The notes under the pieces: model-generated
Databases searched by the model: none
Told to the model about the DNA's origin: nothing
Seen by the model: the letters and a program-made list of their open reading frames with translations, nothing else
From: Frischella perrara
GTDB taxonomy: Bacteria; Pseudomonadota; Gammaproteobacteria; Enterobacterales; Orbaceae
Direction of reading: 5' to 3'
NCBI RefSeq assembly: GCF_000807275.1
Contig: NZ_CP009056.1
Location: 2,171,192-2,235,191 of the forward strand
Length of the DNA stretch: 64,000 bases
Part shown: positions 8,578 through 17,301 of the stretch, one piece after another
Layout of the letters: every line of letters begins with the position of its first letter
How positions within the stretch are numbered: position 1 is the first letter of the stretch
Position numbers and translations under genes: made by a program

Positions 8578-9330
8578 ATGAAGATAAAACTAATAGCATT
8601 ATCTATATTAGGCTTAACGTTAAATGCCTGCCAAGTAACTCCAGCTAATTTAATCCAGACGGGTGCACAAGCCTATGAAACTGTAACCTTATCTGATGAA
8701 GATGTAAAAAAACTAAGTGATGATTCTTGTGCTAGTATGGATTCACAATCAAAAATTGCGCGACCAACAAGTCCTTACACGGAAAGACTAAATAAAATCG
8801 CAAAAACTCTAGGCTATAACGTGAACGGAACCACAATTAATTATAAAGTCTATATAACCGAAGAGGTTAATGCTTGGGCTATGGCAAATGGTTGTGTTCG
8901 AGTTTATAGTGGTTTAATGGATAAAATGACTGATAATGAAATTCAAGGTGTTTTGGGACACGAATTAGGACATGTGGCACTAGGTCATGCTAAAAAAGCA
9001 ATTCAAGTAGCATATGCAACTCAATTGACGCGCGGTCTCATTTCAGCATCAACAAACTCAACTATAGCAACCTTATCACAATCCCAATTAGGTGACCTTA
9101 CCGAGAAAATTATCAACTCGCGATTTTCTCAGAAACAAGAGACCCAAGCAGATAATTACTCTTTTAGTTTCCTAGTTGAAAAAGGAATCAATCCGATCGG
9201 TATTGCCAATGCCTTTGATAAACTTGATAGCGGTAAAAGCTCCATTTTAAGTACTCATCCATCATCGAAAAAACGTGCGGAGAATATTCGTCAAAAAATT
9301 GACGAAATGAATGCTAAAAATAAAAAATAG
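8578..9330 (+). CDS. loiP: M48-family metalloprotease lipoprotein LoiP
   Basis: A 250-residue lipoprotein with signal peptide and lipobox LNAC (Cys18, +2 Gln, outer membrane). The zinc motif HELGH at residues 128-132 is followed by VALGHAKK. The downstream block LSQSQLGDLTEKIINSRFSQ with ETQADNYS matches E. coli LoiP (YggG) almost word for word, including the AMANGCVRVYSGLMD segment before the zinc motif. LoiP is a low-osmolarity-induced outer-membrane protease active on unfolded proteins. The gene stands alone between divergent queA and convergent ffh, with AAGGA upstream of ATG 8578. The paralogue at 6535 lies on the other side of queA. Confidence 0.9.
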   Translation: MKIKLIALSILGLTLNACQVTPANLIQTGAQAYETVTLSDEDVKKLSDDSCASMDSQSKIARPTSPYTERLNKIAKTLGYNVNGTTINYKVYITEEVNAWAMANGCVRVYSGLMDKMTDNEIQGVLGHELGHVALGHAKKAIQVAYATQLTRGLISASTNSTIATLSQSQLGDLTEKIINSRFSQKQETQADNYSFSFLVEKGINPIGIANAFDKLDSGKSSILSTHPSSKKRAENIRQKIDEMNAKNKK

Positions 9331-9383
9331 TATTGAAATATTAGACGTCTGTTAAAAAATACAGATACGATCCTTAATGAAAT

Positions 9384-9426
9384 AAGAGATAAATAAATTT
9401 GCTACTAAGGCAATTATTTATCTCTT
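9384..9426. terminator. Inverted repeat between convergent loiP and ffh
   Basis: AAGAGATAAATAA (9384-9396) and TTATTTATCTCTT (9414-9426) form a perfect but AT-rich 13-bp stem with a 17-nt loop, between two convergent stop codons. The position suits a shared terminator. GC content and T-runs are poor. Confidence 0.45.
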
Positions 9427-9460
9427 AATTAAAGTGAGTGATATCAATATTTAAATATGA

Positions 9461-10843
9461 TTAGCGACGAGGCAGACCACCGAAACCTCCCATACCACCA
9501 CTACCCATCATATTTTTCATGTTACGCATCATCTTCATCATGCCACCGCCTTTCATTTTCTTCATCATGCGTTGCATGTCGTCAAATTGTTTAAGCAGTT
9601 TATTCACATCTTGTACCTGTGTACCTGAACCTAAGGCAATTCGACGTTTACGCGATCCTTTAATTAATTCAGGATTTAAACGCTCTTTAAAGGTCATAGA
9701 ATTGATGATAGCTTCCATTTTAATGGTGATCTTATCGTCCATCTGCGCTTTAATGTGTTCAGGCAATTGACCTGCGCCTGGCAATTTTGCCAACATTGCA
9801 CTCATCCCACCCATATTTCGCATTTGTTTAAGCTGATCAAGAAAATCATTAAAGTCGAATTTATCGCCTTTTTTGAATTTCTTCGCCATCCGTTCAGCTT
9901 TTTCACGATCAACTTTACTTTCTAACTCTTCAATTAGGGAAATTACATCCCCCATTCCTAAAATTCGCGAAGCAATACGATCAGGATAGAAAGGTTCTAG
10001 CGCATCGGTTTTTTCACCCATACCTAAGAACTTGATCGGTTTACCCGTAATTTGTCTAATGGATAAAGCCGCACCACCGCGTGCATCACCATCGACTTTA
10101 GTTAAAATAACACCAGTTAATGGTAATGCATCATTAAATGCTTTAGCCGTATTTGCTGCATCTTGACCTGTCATTGCATCAACAACAAATAAGGTTTCAA
10201 TAGGTTGAACAGCTTGATGAAGCGCTTTGATTTCATTCATCATTTCGCCATCAACATGCAAACGCCCAGCTGTATCGACAATTAATACATCAAAAAATTG
10301 CAATTTAGCATGGGCAATAGCGCGATTAACAATATCTATTGGTTTTTGTTGACTATCAGAAGGAAAAAACTCAACTTGTATAGCGTTGGCTAATGTTTCA
10401 AGCTGTTTAATCGCAGCAGGACGATACACATCGGCAGAAACCACTAACACTTTCTTTTTCTGTTTTTCTTTCAGAAATTTGGCTAATTTAGCAACACTCG
10501 TTGTTTTACCGGCACCTTGTAAACCAGCCATCAAAATAACCGCAGGAGGTTGGGTTGCCAAATTTAAGGTGCTATTGACTTCACCCATTGCAACCGTTAA
10601 TTCTTGCTGTACAATTTTGATAAACTCTTGACCCGGAGTCAGACTTTTATTTACATCCAAACCAATTGCTTTTTCTTTGACTTGTGCTATAAATTCTCGA
10701 ACTACGGGTAATGCAACATCAGCCTCTAATAAAGCCATACGCACATCACGTAACGCCTCTTTAATATTATCTTCAGTCAATCGACCCCGACCGCTGATAT
10801 TACGTAACGTTTGTGATAATCTTTCAGTTAAATTCTCAAACAT
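9461..10843 (-). CDS. ffh: Signal recognition particle protein Ffh (SRP54)
   Basis: A 460-residue GTPase that with 4.5S RNA recognises signal sequences on ribosomes and delivers them to FtsY at the membrane. The order is the N domain (MFENLTERLSQTLRNISG), the G domain with GLQGAGKTTSVAKLA (G1), DTAGRLHVDGEMM (G3), TKVDGDARGGAAL (G4) and GMGEKTDALEPF, then the M domain ending in the Met/Gly-rich tail that binds signal peptides and RNA. The IALGSGTQVQDVNKLLKQF helix marks the 4.5S-binding region. The length is normal. It is transcribed alone, convergent with loiP. Confidence 0.98.
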   Translation of the reverse strand: MFENLTERLSQTLRNISGRGRLTEDNIKEALRDVRMALLEADVALPVVREFIAQVKEKAIGLDVNKSLTPGQEFIKIVQQELTVAMGEVNSTLNLATQPPAVILMAGLQGAGKTTSVAKLAKFLKEKQKKKVLVVSADVYRPAAIKQLETLANAIQVEFFPSDSQQKPIDIVNRAIAHAKLQFFDVLIVDTAGRLHVDGEMMNEIKALHQAVQPIETLFVVDAMTGQDAANTAKAFNDALPLTGVILTKVDGDARGGAALSIRQITGKPIKFLGMGEKTDALEPFYPDRIASRILGMGDVISLIEELESKVDREKAERMAKKFKKGDKFDFNDFLDQLKQMRNMGGMSAMLAKLPGAGQLPEHIKAQMDDKITIKMEAIINSMTFKERLNPELIKGSRKRRIALGSGTQVQDVNKLLKQFDDMQRMMKKMKGGGMMKMMRNMKNMMGSGGMGGFGGLPRR

Positions 10844-11052
10844 ATTATTCTCAATGACGTTAAATATTTGCTGTAATAATAGCAGAATTTCATCGTTGTG
10901 GGTGATGTGATTTCATACTATTACGTTATTTTGTATGAATAATTATAAAAAAATCCAAAAGAATTAATAGATAAATAATCTATCGCCAACAACATCATAA
11001 AATTCATTGAATAAAAACGATAAAAGCTAACTTGTTGAAAGTATTAAAACAT

Positions 11053-11076
11053 AAAAATACCCTCGATTGAGGGCAT
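11053..11076 (-). terminator. Terminator of the small lipoprotein gene
   Basis: On the minus strand GCCCTC and GAGGGT pair around a 4-nt loop and run into ATTTTT, about 40 bp beyond the stop codon. Confidence 0.75.
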
Positions 11077-11116
11077 TTCAAATTATTAATATTATTGACT
11101 CAAAGTCAGAAGATGA

Positions 11117-11518
11117 TTATCTTTCAATAATATGGATATTTTGTTGGATTTTATCGTTCAAGTTGTTGACCCAACGATTGTAATTACGGTGTACCTTACC
11201 ATTTGCTCCTTTTAGGTTATCACTTGCAGAGACATATTTAATATTATAACCCTTTTCTGAATAGGTTATTTTAACAACAACATTATATCCACGATTCAAC
11301 AATTTTGCAGTAATTGTATTATTGTTCACAACTTGCATATTCCAAGAACCAAAAGACCTAGCTTGGGTTGAAGCGGCAGCTAAAATAGATTTTTTTACCT
11401 GTTCTTTAGTTAAACCTGTTACAGGTGTATTAAACTCTTTTGGTGGTTGATATTTACCGGCGCAACCAAATAAAGATATAGCTAAAACAGCAGTTAAGAC
11501 GATTTTCCAGAATTTCAT
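11117..11518 (-). CDS. Small lipoprotein of unknown function
   Basis: A 133-residue protein with a typical lipoprotein signal peptide (MKFWKIVLTAVLAISLFGC, Cys19, +2 Ala, so probably outer membrane). The mature part has a region starting FNTPVTGLTKEQVKKSIL, and then alternating polar/hydrophobic strands that suggest a small beta-rich domain. I do not recognise a named family. It follows the methyltransferase gene on the same strand with a 42-bp gap and ends at a strong terminator, so the two are probably co-transcribed. That could tie it to the aryl polyene cluster, but nothing in the sequence proves a role there. Confidence 0.7.
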   Translation of the reverse strand: MKFWKIVLTAVLAISLFGCAGKYQPPKEFNTPVTGLTKEQVKKSILAAASTQARSFGSWNMQVVNNNTITAKLLNRGYNVVVKITYSEKGYNIKYVSASDNLKGANGKVHRNYNRWVNNLNDKIQQNIHIIER

Positions 11519-11560
11519 TATTTACTCCTTCATCAAGATTAGTTTAAATGTAGTGTTAAT

Positions 11561-12643
11561 TTAACGTTTTTTACATATCAGTAAGGTATGACCAAATCCT
11601 AAACCATCAATATCCTGTTCAACATGAAAACCTGCTTTATTTAGACATTGATAAAATACTTTCGAATGGTAAAAACGGCTATTACCATTAGCTAAGCAGC
11701 TAAAATAAAGTGATGATGCATTTAAACTTAATGCACCTGCTTCAAAAGGTTGTCTATCCCAAAATAACTCCATAATACATAAGGTCGCATCATCATGCAT
11801 ATGCTGATGAATTAAAGATAAAATAGACACAATTTGTTCTTCACTAAAACAATCTAAAAACTGACTCATCCACCAGATATCTGCTTGATTTGGCAAAACT
11901 GTCGCCGTTAATAAATTGACTGGATAACAGGAAATACGTGATTGTAAGCCGGCTTGTTCAATATTGTCTTCCGCCAGTTTAATTTGCTCGGGTAGATCTA
12001 ATATGGTTATTTTTGCATCAGGGTCATGATTAGCATAATACATTGCCCACTTCCCTGTATTGCCACCCAGATCATAGATATGCTTTGGTTTTAGTTTTTT
12101 GATATGCGGGAAAGCTAAAGGAAAAGAACGGTCAGAATAAAAATGATCAAACTCAAACCAACTTTTTTGGGCTTTTTCTGGTAACTGACTCAAAGCCGGG
12201 TAAATGGTTTTCCAATCACCAAAAACACTTAAACCCGAAGGTTTGCCCGTTTTTAAAGCATCTTGTAAATGTAGCATAGCTTCATAACAAACATCTTGGG
12301 TAAAATCAAAATTCACTCGCGTCATCTCATCGTGGAGTAGATAGTGACCAACTTTACCTAAAACATAGTGATTATCTTTTAGATATATAATATGCATACT
12401 CAGTGCAACATCTAAAAGTAATTGAATCGCATAAGTTGATAATTTAACGTTATGATAAATATCTTCAATTTTTGCGCCCTGCTGGTTGAATTGATCTAAA
12501 TAAGATAAAAGACCTTCATTGCGCATACATTGCACAGCTTGAAATAAGATGGGTGAAAATGCAATTTTTTGAGCTTCGGTAATAGCATCTAAAGCAGAAT
12601 ATATCTCACGATTATATCTGCTAAGATCGTTTTTTTTTCGCAC
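11561..12643 (-). CDS. SAM-dependent methyltransferase, aryl polyene cluster (ApeB-like)
   Basis: A 360-residue protein of the plant-type O-methyltransferase fold. An N-terminal winged-helix dimerisation part (residues ~10-110) precedes the Rossmann domain with YDLGGNTGKWAMYYA (SAM motif I), ITILDLPEQIKLAEDNI (motif II), and IWWMSQFLDCFSEEQIVSIL. The DLP step resembles the family branch (DLP...) that methylates small aromatics. It is divergent from the APE operon across 318 bp. Methyltransferase genes are common members of such clusters and would modify the aryl head group. Whether this enzyme is an O- or C-methyltransferase cannot be read from the sequence. Start ATG 12643 is accepted for lack of a better upstream SD. 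Confidence 0.8.
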   Translation of the reverse strand: MRKKNDLSRYNREIYSALDAITEAQKIAFSPILFQAVQCMRNEGLLSYLDQFNQQGAKIEDIYHNVKLSTYAIQLLLDVALSMHIIYLKDNHYVLGKVGHYLLHDEMTRVNFDFTQDVCYEAMLHLQDALKTGKPSGLSVFGDWKTIYPALSQLPEKAQKSWFEFDHFYSDRSFPLAFPHIKKLKPKHIYDLGGNTGKWAMYYANHDPDAKITILDLPEQIKLAEDNIEQAGLQSRISCYPVNLLTATVLPNQADIWWMSQFLDCFSEEQIVSILSLIHQHMHDDATLCIMELFWDRQPFEAGALSLNASSLYFSCLANGNSRFYHSKVFYQCLNKAGFHVEQDIDGLGFGHTLLICKKR

Positions 12644-12884
12644 GAGCTGATATTCCTTTAGATTTTATAATTATTTGTCTTTAAACAACATGGAATAAAA
12701 ATAATATTAAATTTGAACGTTGTTTTCTGTTAATTTCTACGTAGTATAAAACGTTTATTTTTAAAACCCAAATGCTTATTATGCTGCATTATAAAAACTT
12801 TTTATATTCAATAAATTAAAAAATATGTTGGTTAAATTCAGATAAACCACGTACTTAATAATGATATTTAATCATGATTTTAGT

Positions 12885-12912
12885 TTGGAAATTAATTAAT
12901 CAACGATATAAT
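12885..12912 (+). promoter_or_regulatory. Candidate promoter of the aryl polyene operon
   Basis: TTGGAA (12885-12890), a 16-bp spacer and a perfect TATAAT (12907-12912) lie 50 bp before the first ape gene. They sit in the very AT-rich 318-bp divergent region (12644-12961), in which I see no gene. The region probably also holds the methyltransferase promoter. Confidence 0.45.
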
Positions 12913-12961
12913 AATTTTTCAAAAAATTTATAATAAAAAAACTGAATTATTAAAAATAAAA

Positions 12962-13690
12962 ATGAAAATATCGTTTTCAATCGAGAAATGGTTTGCTTTG
13001 TCTTGCGGTCTATCAAATCAAGAAGAGTGGATAAATTGGGCTAAATCGCCTAAGCATGATTGGAATTTACCGTTACCAAAATTGAAAAAATTACCCATTC
13101 TACAAGCCCGTAGAATGAGCATACCGTCACGTTTAGCTGTTGAAGTAGGATTAGAGCTAACTGAAAATGCCAATATTGATTTTGCTATTTTTATTAGTCG
13201 ACATGGTGAACTTGAAAGAACTTACAAAATACTAACAACACTTAATCAAAACCAAGATATTTCACCAACTGATTTTGCGCTATCTGTTCATAATACAGCA
13301 TCCGGATTATTGTCTATTATTGCTAAGCAGACGTTTCCAATCAGTTCTATTTCTGCTAATCAAGATGGTTTTCATCAAGGTCTGATTGAAGCACAATCAC
13401 TCATTAATCAAGGTTATCAACGCATATTAATTATTGATTTTGATGGAGCAATACCCGAGATATATCAACAACAGATTAATAGTGATATTCCAGCCTATGC
13501 ATTTGGTTTTATCATGACTGCCGGTAATAGTTGCGAAGTCGAAGCCATCTTTAATACATCTTCTGCAATTGAAAACGACAAGACTGACTATCCGCAATCA
13601 TTAGCATTTTTGCACGGCTATTTAAACAAATCCCCTTCTTTTTGTTTGCAAGGTAATAGGCAAAATTGGTTATGGACAACAAATTTATAA
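12962..13690 (+). CDS. apeC: ApeC: ketosynthase-like chain-length factor
   Basis: A 242-residue protein resembling the N-terminal half of beta-ketoacyl synthases (ketoacyl-synt_2 type). The position of the nucleophilic Cys is occupied in the motif SVHNTASGLLSI by a non-Cys residue, so it should be catalytically silent. In studied aryl polyene systems ApeC pairs with the active ketosynthase ApeO as a chain-length-factor-like partner. It is the first gene of the operon, 50 bp after a plausible promoter. The protein is about 240 residues, normal for this role. Its TAA overlaps the next start codon (TAATG), indicating translational coupling. Confidence 0.85.
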   Translation: MKISFSIEKWFALSCGLSNQEEWINWAKSPKHDWNLPLPKLKKLPILQARRMSIPSRLAVEVGLELTENANIDFAIFISRHGELERTYKILTTLNQNQDISPTDFALSVHNTASGLLSIIAKQTFPISSISANQDGFHQGLIEAQSLINQGYQRILIIDFDGAIPEIYQQQINSDIPAYAFGFIMTAGNSCEVEAIFNTSSAIENDKTDYPQSLAFLHGYLNKSPSFCLQGNRQNWLWTTNL

Positions 13691-14466
13691 TGGCAAACTT
13701 ATTGACCAAACTTAATCAATTTTGGCGAATCATTGCCACCGCATTTGGTTTTACCCTATTTGGTTTAGGAGGCTTGCTTATCCTATCGATGATTTGGTTT
13801 AATTTACTGCGGATTTTTGTCTGGAATAAGACTAAGCGCAATATTATTGCTCAATATAGCATCAGTTTGAGTTTTCGATTTTTTATATGGATCGTTAAAT
13901 CACTTGGTGTTATTAACTATCAATTTAATGGGTTAGAAAAACTCAAACATGATAAACACTGTTTAGTTGTGGCTAATCATCCCTCATTGCTAGATTTTGT
14001 ATTGTTAGCATCCGTAATGCCACGTTGTGATTGTATGGTTAAAGAATCACTGCTAAAAAATTTTTTCATTGGTGGAATAATAAAAACAGCCGGCTATATA
14101 CCTAATACCGAAGCCAATAAAATGTTGCCCTATTGCCAGCAGACGTTAGCTAGCGATGGTAGAATTCTCATTTTTCCAGAGGGAACGCGCAGCATTCCAG
14201 GAAAAACGATTGAGCTACAAAGAGGTGCTGCTAATATTGCATTACGTTGTCAAGCTGATATACGAATTATTCAAATTCAGTGTAATCCGCCAATGCTGAT
14301 TAAGCACCAGAAATGGTACGATGTACCACCCCAAAAACCTTATTTTAACATCACGGTTACTGAAAAAATTGCAATTGCTGATTTTCTTAGTCCTAATGAA
14401 GAAAATATCTCGGTTTCAGCAAGGCGATTAACGCGATATTTAACATCGAAATTAAATCAAGAATAA
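13690..14466 (+). CDS. apeD: ApeD: lysophospholipid-acyltransferase-like protein
   Basis: About 258 residues. One N-terminal transmembrane helix (ATAFGFTLFGLGGLLILSMI) is followed by a PlsC-type acyltransferase domain with the catalytic HX4D in VVANHPSLLDFVLL and the substrate motif FPEGTRS. In aryl polyene clusters this protein is thought to help move the finished polyene acyl chain onto the membrane-anchored glycolipid. I chose ATG 13690 because it overlaps the apeC stop as TAATG. An ATG at 13672 with a weak SD would add six residues. Confidence 0.85.
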   Translation: MANLLTKLNQFWRIIATAFGFTLFGLGGLLILSMIWFNLLRIFVWNKTKRNIIAQYSISLSFRFFIWIVKSLGVINYQFNGLEKLKHDKHCLVVANHPSLLDFVLLASVMPRCDCMVKESLLKNFFIGGIIKTAGYIPNTEANKMLPYCQQTLASDGRILIFPEGTRSIPGKTIELQRGAANIALRCQADIRIIQIQCNPPMLIKHQKWYDVPPQKPYFNITVTEKIAIADFLSPNEENISVSARRLTRYLTSKLNQE

Positions 14467-14502
14467 TTTTATTAAAAACATGATATGACCCAAGGAAGAT
14501 AT

Positions 14503-14763
14503 ATGTTCTCGTTACAAGAAGAAATAAAACAGATCATCATTGATACTTTAAATTTAGAAGAAATGACAGCTAATGATATTGAAACCGAAATGCCTTTATT
14601 TGGCGATGGCTTAGGTCTGGATTCCATAGATGCCTTGGAATTAGGTTTAGCTATTAAAAATCGTTATGGCATAGTGTTATCAACCGAAGATGAAAAAACA
14701 AAACAAATTTTCTATTCAGTTAAAACATTAGCTGATTTCATATCTTCACAACAAAATCAATAG
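14503..14763 (+). CDS. apeE: ApeE: acyl carrier protein 1
   Basis: An 86-residue acyl carrier protein. The phosphopantetheine-attachment serine lies in GLGLDSIDALELGL. AAGGAAG sits 4 nt before ATG 14503, which I prefer over an upstream in-frame ATG at 14485 that would add six residues. It is one of the two carriers that hold the starter and the growing polyene during synthesis. It needs a phosphopantetheinyl transferase, and the only one visible here (1082-1323) is a broken entD remnant, so the activating enzyme must be elsewhere. Confidence 0.9.
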   Translation: MFSLQEEIKQIIIDTLNLEEMTANDIETEMPLFGDGLGLDSIDALELGLAIKNRYGIVLSTEDEKTKQIFYSVKTLADFISSQQNQ

Positions 14764-14787
14764 CAAACAAAAGGTATAGACAATATT

Positions 14788-15033
14788 ATGGATAAACAAC
14801 AAATTTTTGATGAAATTCAAACTGCACTCGTAAATTTATTTGAATTATCGCCAGAGCAAATTAAACCTGAATCTAAATTGTTTGAAGAATTAGATCTAGA
14901 TAGTATTGATGCTGTTGATCTCGTCGTACATTTGCAAAAAAAGATAGGTAAAAAAGTTGATCCTGAAACTTTCAAAGCAGTTAGAACAGTTCAAGACGTG
15001 GTTGATTCGGTAGATAAATTGGTAAATAACTAA
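14788..15033 (+). CDS. apeF: ApeF: acyl carrier protein 2
   Basis: An 81-residue acyl carrier protein with the modified serine in LDLDSIDAVDLVVH. It is distinct from the preceding ACP in helix 1 and in the C-terminal helix but alike in the DSID core. Two tandem, non-identical ACPs are a constant feature of aryl polyene clusters. The spacing is 24 bp from the first ACP and 19 bp to the membrane protein. Confidence 0.9.
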   Translation: MDKQQIFDEIQTALVNLFELSPEQIKPESKLFEELDLDSIDAVDLVVHLQKKIGKKVDPETFKAVRTVQDVVDSVDKLVNN

Positions 15034-15052
15034 TCATTGCTATCTGACTGAT

Positions 15053-15616
15053 ATGAAAAAAATCATCTTAATATTAAAAATTATCATTAATATCCTATTA
15101 ATCAGCTATCCTGTCGTCGTTTTTTGTTCTTTACACTATGGGTATTTTGATTTAGCCATTTTTTGTTTAATAATAATTTTTATATTACGATTATTAACTC
15201 AATCAGCAGATCGCTCTCAACTTTATTGGTTCGGTATGATCATGCCATTTATTGGGCTTTTCTTTGCTATTTCCAGTTGGTTATTTACACAATATCAATT
15301 ATTGCTCTATTACCCCGTGATGGTGAATACTGTTTTATTGACGTTATTTCTATATTCCTTGAAAAAACCACCGACAATTATTGAGCGATTTGCTAGACTT
15401 AAATATCATGACCTTTCACAAACAGAAATAAGATATACACGTCTAGTAACCATTTGTTGGTGCTATTTTTTCCTATTTAATGGCAGTATCGCATTAATAA
15501 CGTGTTTCATGGATAATCTAGCATGGTGGACGCTTTACAATGGTGGTATTAGCTATGTGCTTATTGGCTTATTGATGGGGGTTGAATGGTTATTGCGCAA
15601 GAAACGTCCTCAATAA
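15053..15616 (+). CDS. apeG: ApeG: small integral membrane protein
   Basis: 187 residues with about six hydrophobic segments. They begin with IILILKIIINILLISYPVVV and end with GISYVLIGLLMGVEWLL before a basic tail (RKKRPQ). It matches in position and size the uncharacterised inner-membrane protein that always follows the two ACPs in these clusters. Its function is unknown; it may be part of the membrane export or maturation step. The start codon is supported by position rather than a strong SD. Its TAA overlaps the ATG of the next gene. Confidence 0.75.
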   Translation: MKKIILILKIIINILLISYPVVVFCSLHYGYFDLAIFCLIIIFILRLLTQSADRSQLYWFGMIMPFIGLFFAISSWLFTQYQLLLYYPVMVNTVLLTLFLYSLKKPPTIIERFARLKYHDLSQTEIRYTRLVTICWCYFFLFNGSIALITCFMDNLAWWTLYNGGISYVLIGLLMGVEWLLRKKRPQ

Positions 15617-17301
15617 TGCCGTTATCAAAACAGATATTACGAAATAATCGAGATATCATTGCCTTTCGTCATCATCAGGTTTTGTTTGTAAATGATTTAA
15701 AACAACAAGTATGTCAGATTTACAGACAATTACAATCATCGCCGGTAACCCATTGGGCAATGGCTATGGAAGATAGTTTTAATTTTGTTGCTGGATTACT
15801 CGCACTATTCTATGCCGGTAAACACCCCATTTTACTTAATCCATTACATACAGAATTAGCACCACATTATCAGGCAATATTGACCGATCATTTAACAACC
15901 GACCAAATTAAACTCTCTGATAAAAATATTATTAATATTGTTCAATTAGCCAATAACGATCGTTATATTGAATCCGAACAGCAATTGCCTAGTGATTTCC
16001 AATCGCATCAACTAACATTATTTACGTCTGGTTCAACTGGTTTGCCCAAACCCATTACTAAGACAGTGACCCAGTTAGAGCAAGAGATTTCGATCATAAA
16101 TGACTATTTTGGTGTTTTTTCTGCACAACTCATTACAGCTTCCGTAAGTCATGAACACATGTATGGGTTGACCTTCAAAATTATGTTAGCACTTACTAAC
16201 CAATTACCGTTTGTTTGTGAAACTATACGTTATCAAGAACAATTGTTAGGATATTATCCAAACCAAATTATCTATATTACTACACCATCAATCTTAAAAA
16301 TGTTGGATAGTAATATTGAAAAAATTGTTTGCCAAAAAGTCATATCAGCCGGAGGCCCATTACCTTATCAAGCGGCAAAACTGTGTTTAGCATGTTTTGG
16401 TACGCTACCTAACGAGATATACGGTTCAACAGAAACAGGGGTCATTGCCACCCGTATACCCGATAACACTAATGTACCATGGCAACTATTTCCAAAAATA
16501 AAGCTACAAATTGAAAATGACAATGTTAGTTTGCACTCACCCTTAATTCATCATTTAGAATCGCTTAATGATAGAATCAATTTGATTGATGATAAGCATT
16601 TTTATCTTAATGGACGCTCAGATAAAATCGTTAAAATTTCAGAAAAACGGGTATCACTCACTTATATTGAACAACAACTCAATCAATTACCCGAAATAAC
16701 TCACGCTTCCGTAATTACATTGGAACAAAAAAATCGCACTATTTTAGCTGCGGTACTAATCCTATCTGATTTAGGACATCAACAATTACAACAAATGGGG
16801 CATTGGCAATTAACTCAACATTTTCGTCATCTTCTTCAAAATAAAATAGCACGCGTGGCAATCCCTAAAAAATGGCGATTTGTAAAACAATTCCCCGTTA
16901 ATGACCAAGGTAAAACCAGCTATCTTGAATTGAAAACATTATTTGATAATTCGAAAACAATGATAAAAAAACTGCCAATTGAAAAAAATATTAGCGTCAA
17001 TGAAACGAGTGCGACGCTTGATTTATATATCCCCGATGATCTTTTTTGGTTTAAAGGACACTTTCCAACGCAACCCTTATTACCAGGGGTAGTACAATTA
17101 GATTGGGTGGTACATTATTGCGAAAAACTATTTGCGATTAAGCCAACTATTGAAGCTATTGATATTGTGAAATTCCAGATGCCCATTTTGCCAAATGATA
17201 ATTTGGTTTTGCAAATCAATTGGTTGCAAGAATCTAATAAATTGCAATTCACTTATACCGTTGGAAATAAAATAGCGAGTACGGGAAAAATTAAACTATG
17301 A
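15616..17301 (+). CDS. apeH: ApeH-ApeI fusion: aryl-ACP ligase with C-terminal FabA-like dehydratase
   Basis: 561 residues. Residues ~1-445 are an AMP-binding acyl/aryl ligase with TLFTSGSTGLPKP (A3), IYGSTETGVIATR (A5), LNGRSDKIVKISEKRV (A8 hinge) and a C-terminal lysine in NDQGKTSYLEL. It should load the aromatic starter onto a carrier protein. Residues ~465-561 are a separate hotdog domain with GHFPTQPLLPGVVQLDW, giving the His of GHFP and an acidic Asp as in FabA-type dehydratases. That is the ApeI role. In the described clusters these are usually two genes; here there is one uninterrupted frame and no second short dehydratase ORF. The chosen ATG 15616 overlaps the upstream TAA; an ATG ten codons earlier is possible. 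Confidence 0.87.
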   Translation: MPLSKQILRNNRDIIAFRHHQVLFVNDLKQQVCQIYRQLQSSPVTHWAMAMEDSFNFVAGLLALFYAGKHPILLNPLHTELAPHYQAILTDHLTTDQIKLSDKNIINIVQLANNDRYIESEQQLPSDFQSHQLTLFTSGSTGLPKPITKTVTQLEQEISIINDYFGVFSAQLITASVSHEHMYGLTFKIMLALTNQLPFVCETIRYQEQLLGYYPNQIIYITTPSILKMLDSNIEKIVCQKVISAGGPLPYQAAKLCLACFGTLPNEIYGSTETGVIATRIPDNTNVPWQLFPKIKLQIENDNVSLHSPLIHHLESLNDRINLIDDKHFYLNGRSDKIVKISEKRVSLTYIEQQLNQLPEITHASVITLEQKNRTILAAVLILSDLGHQQLQQMGHWQLTQHFRHLLQNKIARVAIPKKWRFVKQFPVNDQGKTSYLELKTLFDNSKTMIKKLPIEKNISVNETSATLDLYIPDDLFWFKGHFPTQPLLPGVVQLDWVVHYCEKLFAIKPTIEAIDIVKFQMPILPNDNLVLQINWLQESNKLQFTYTVGNKIASTGKIKL

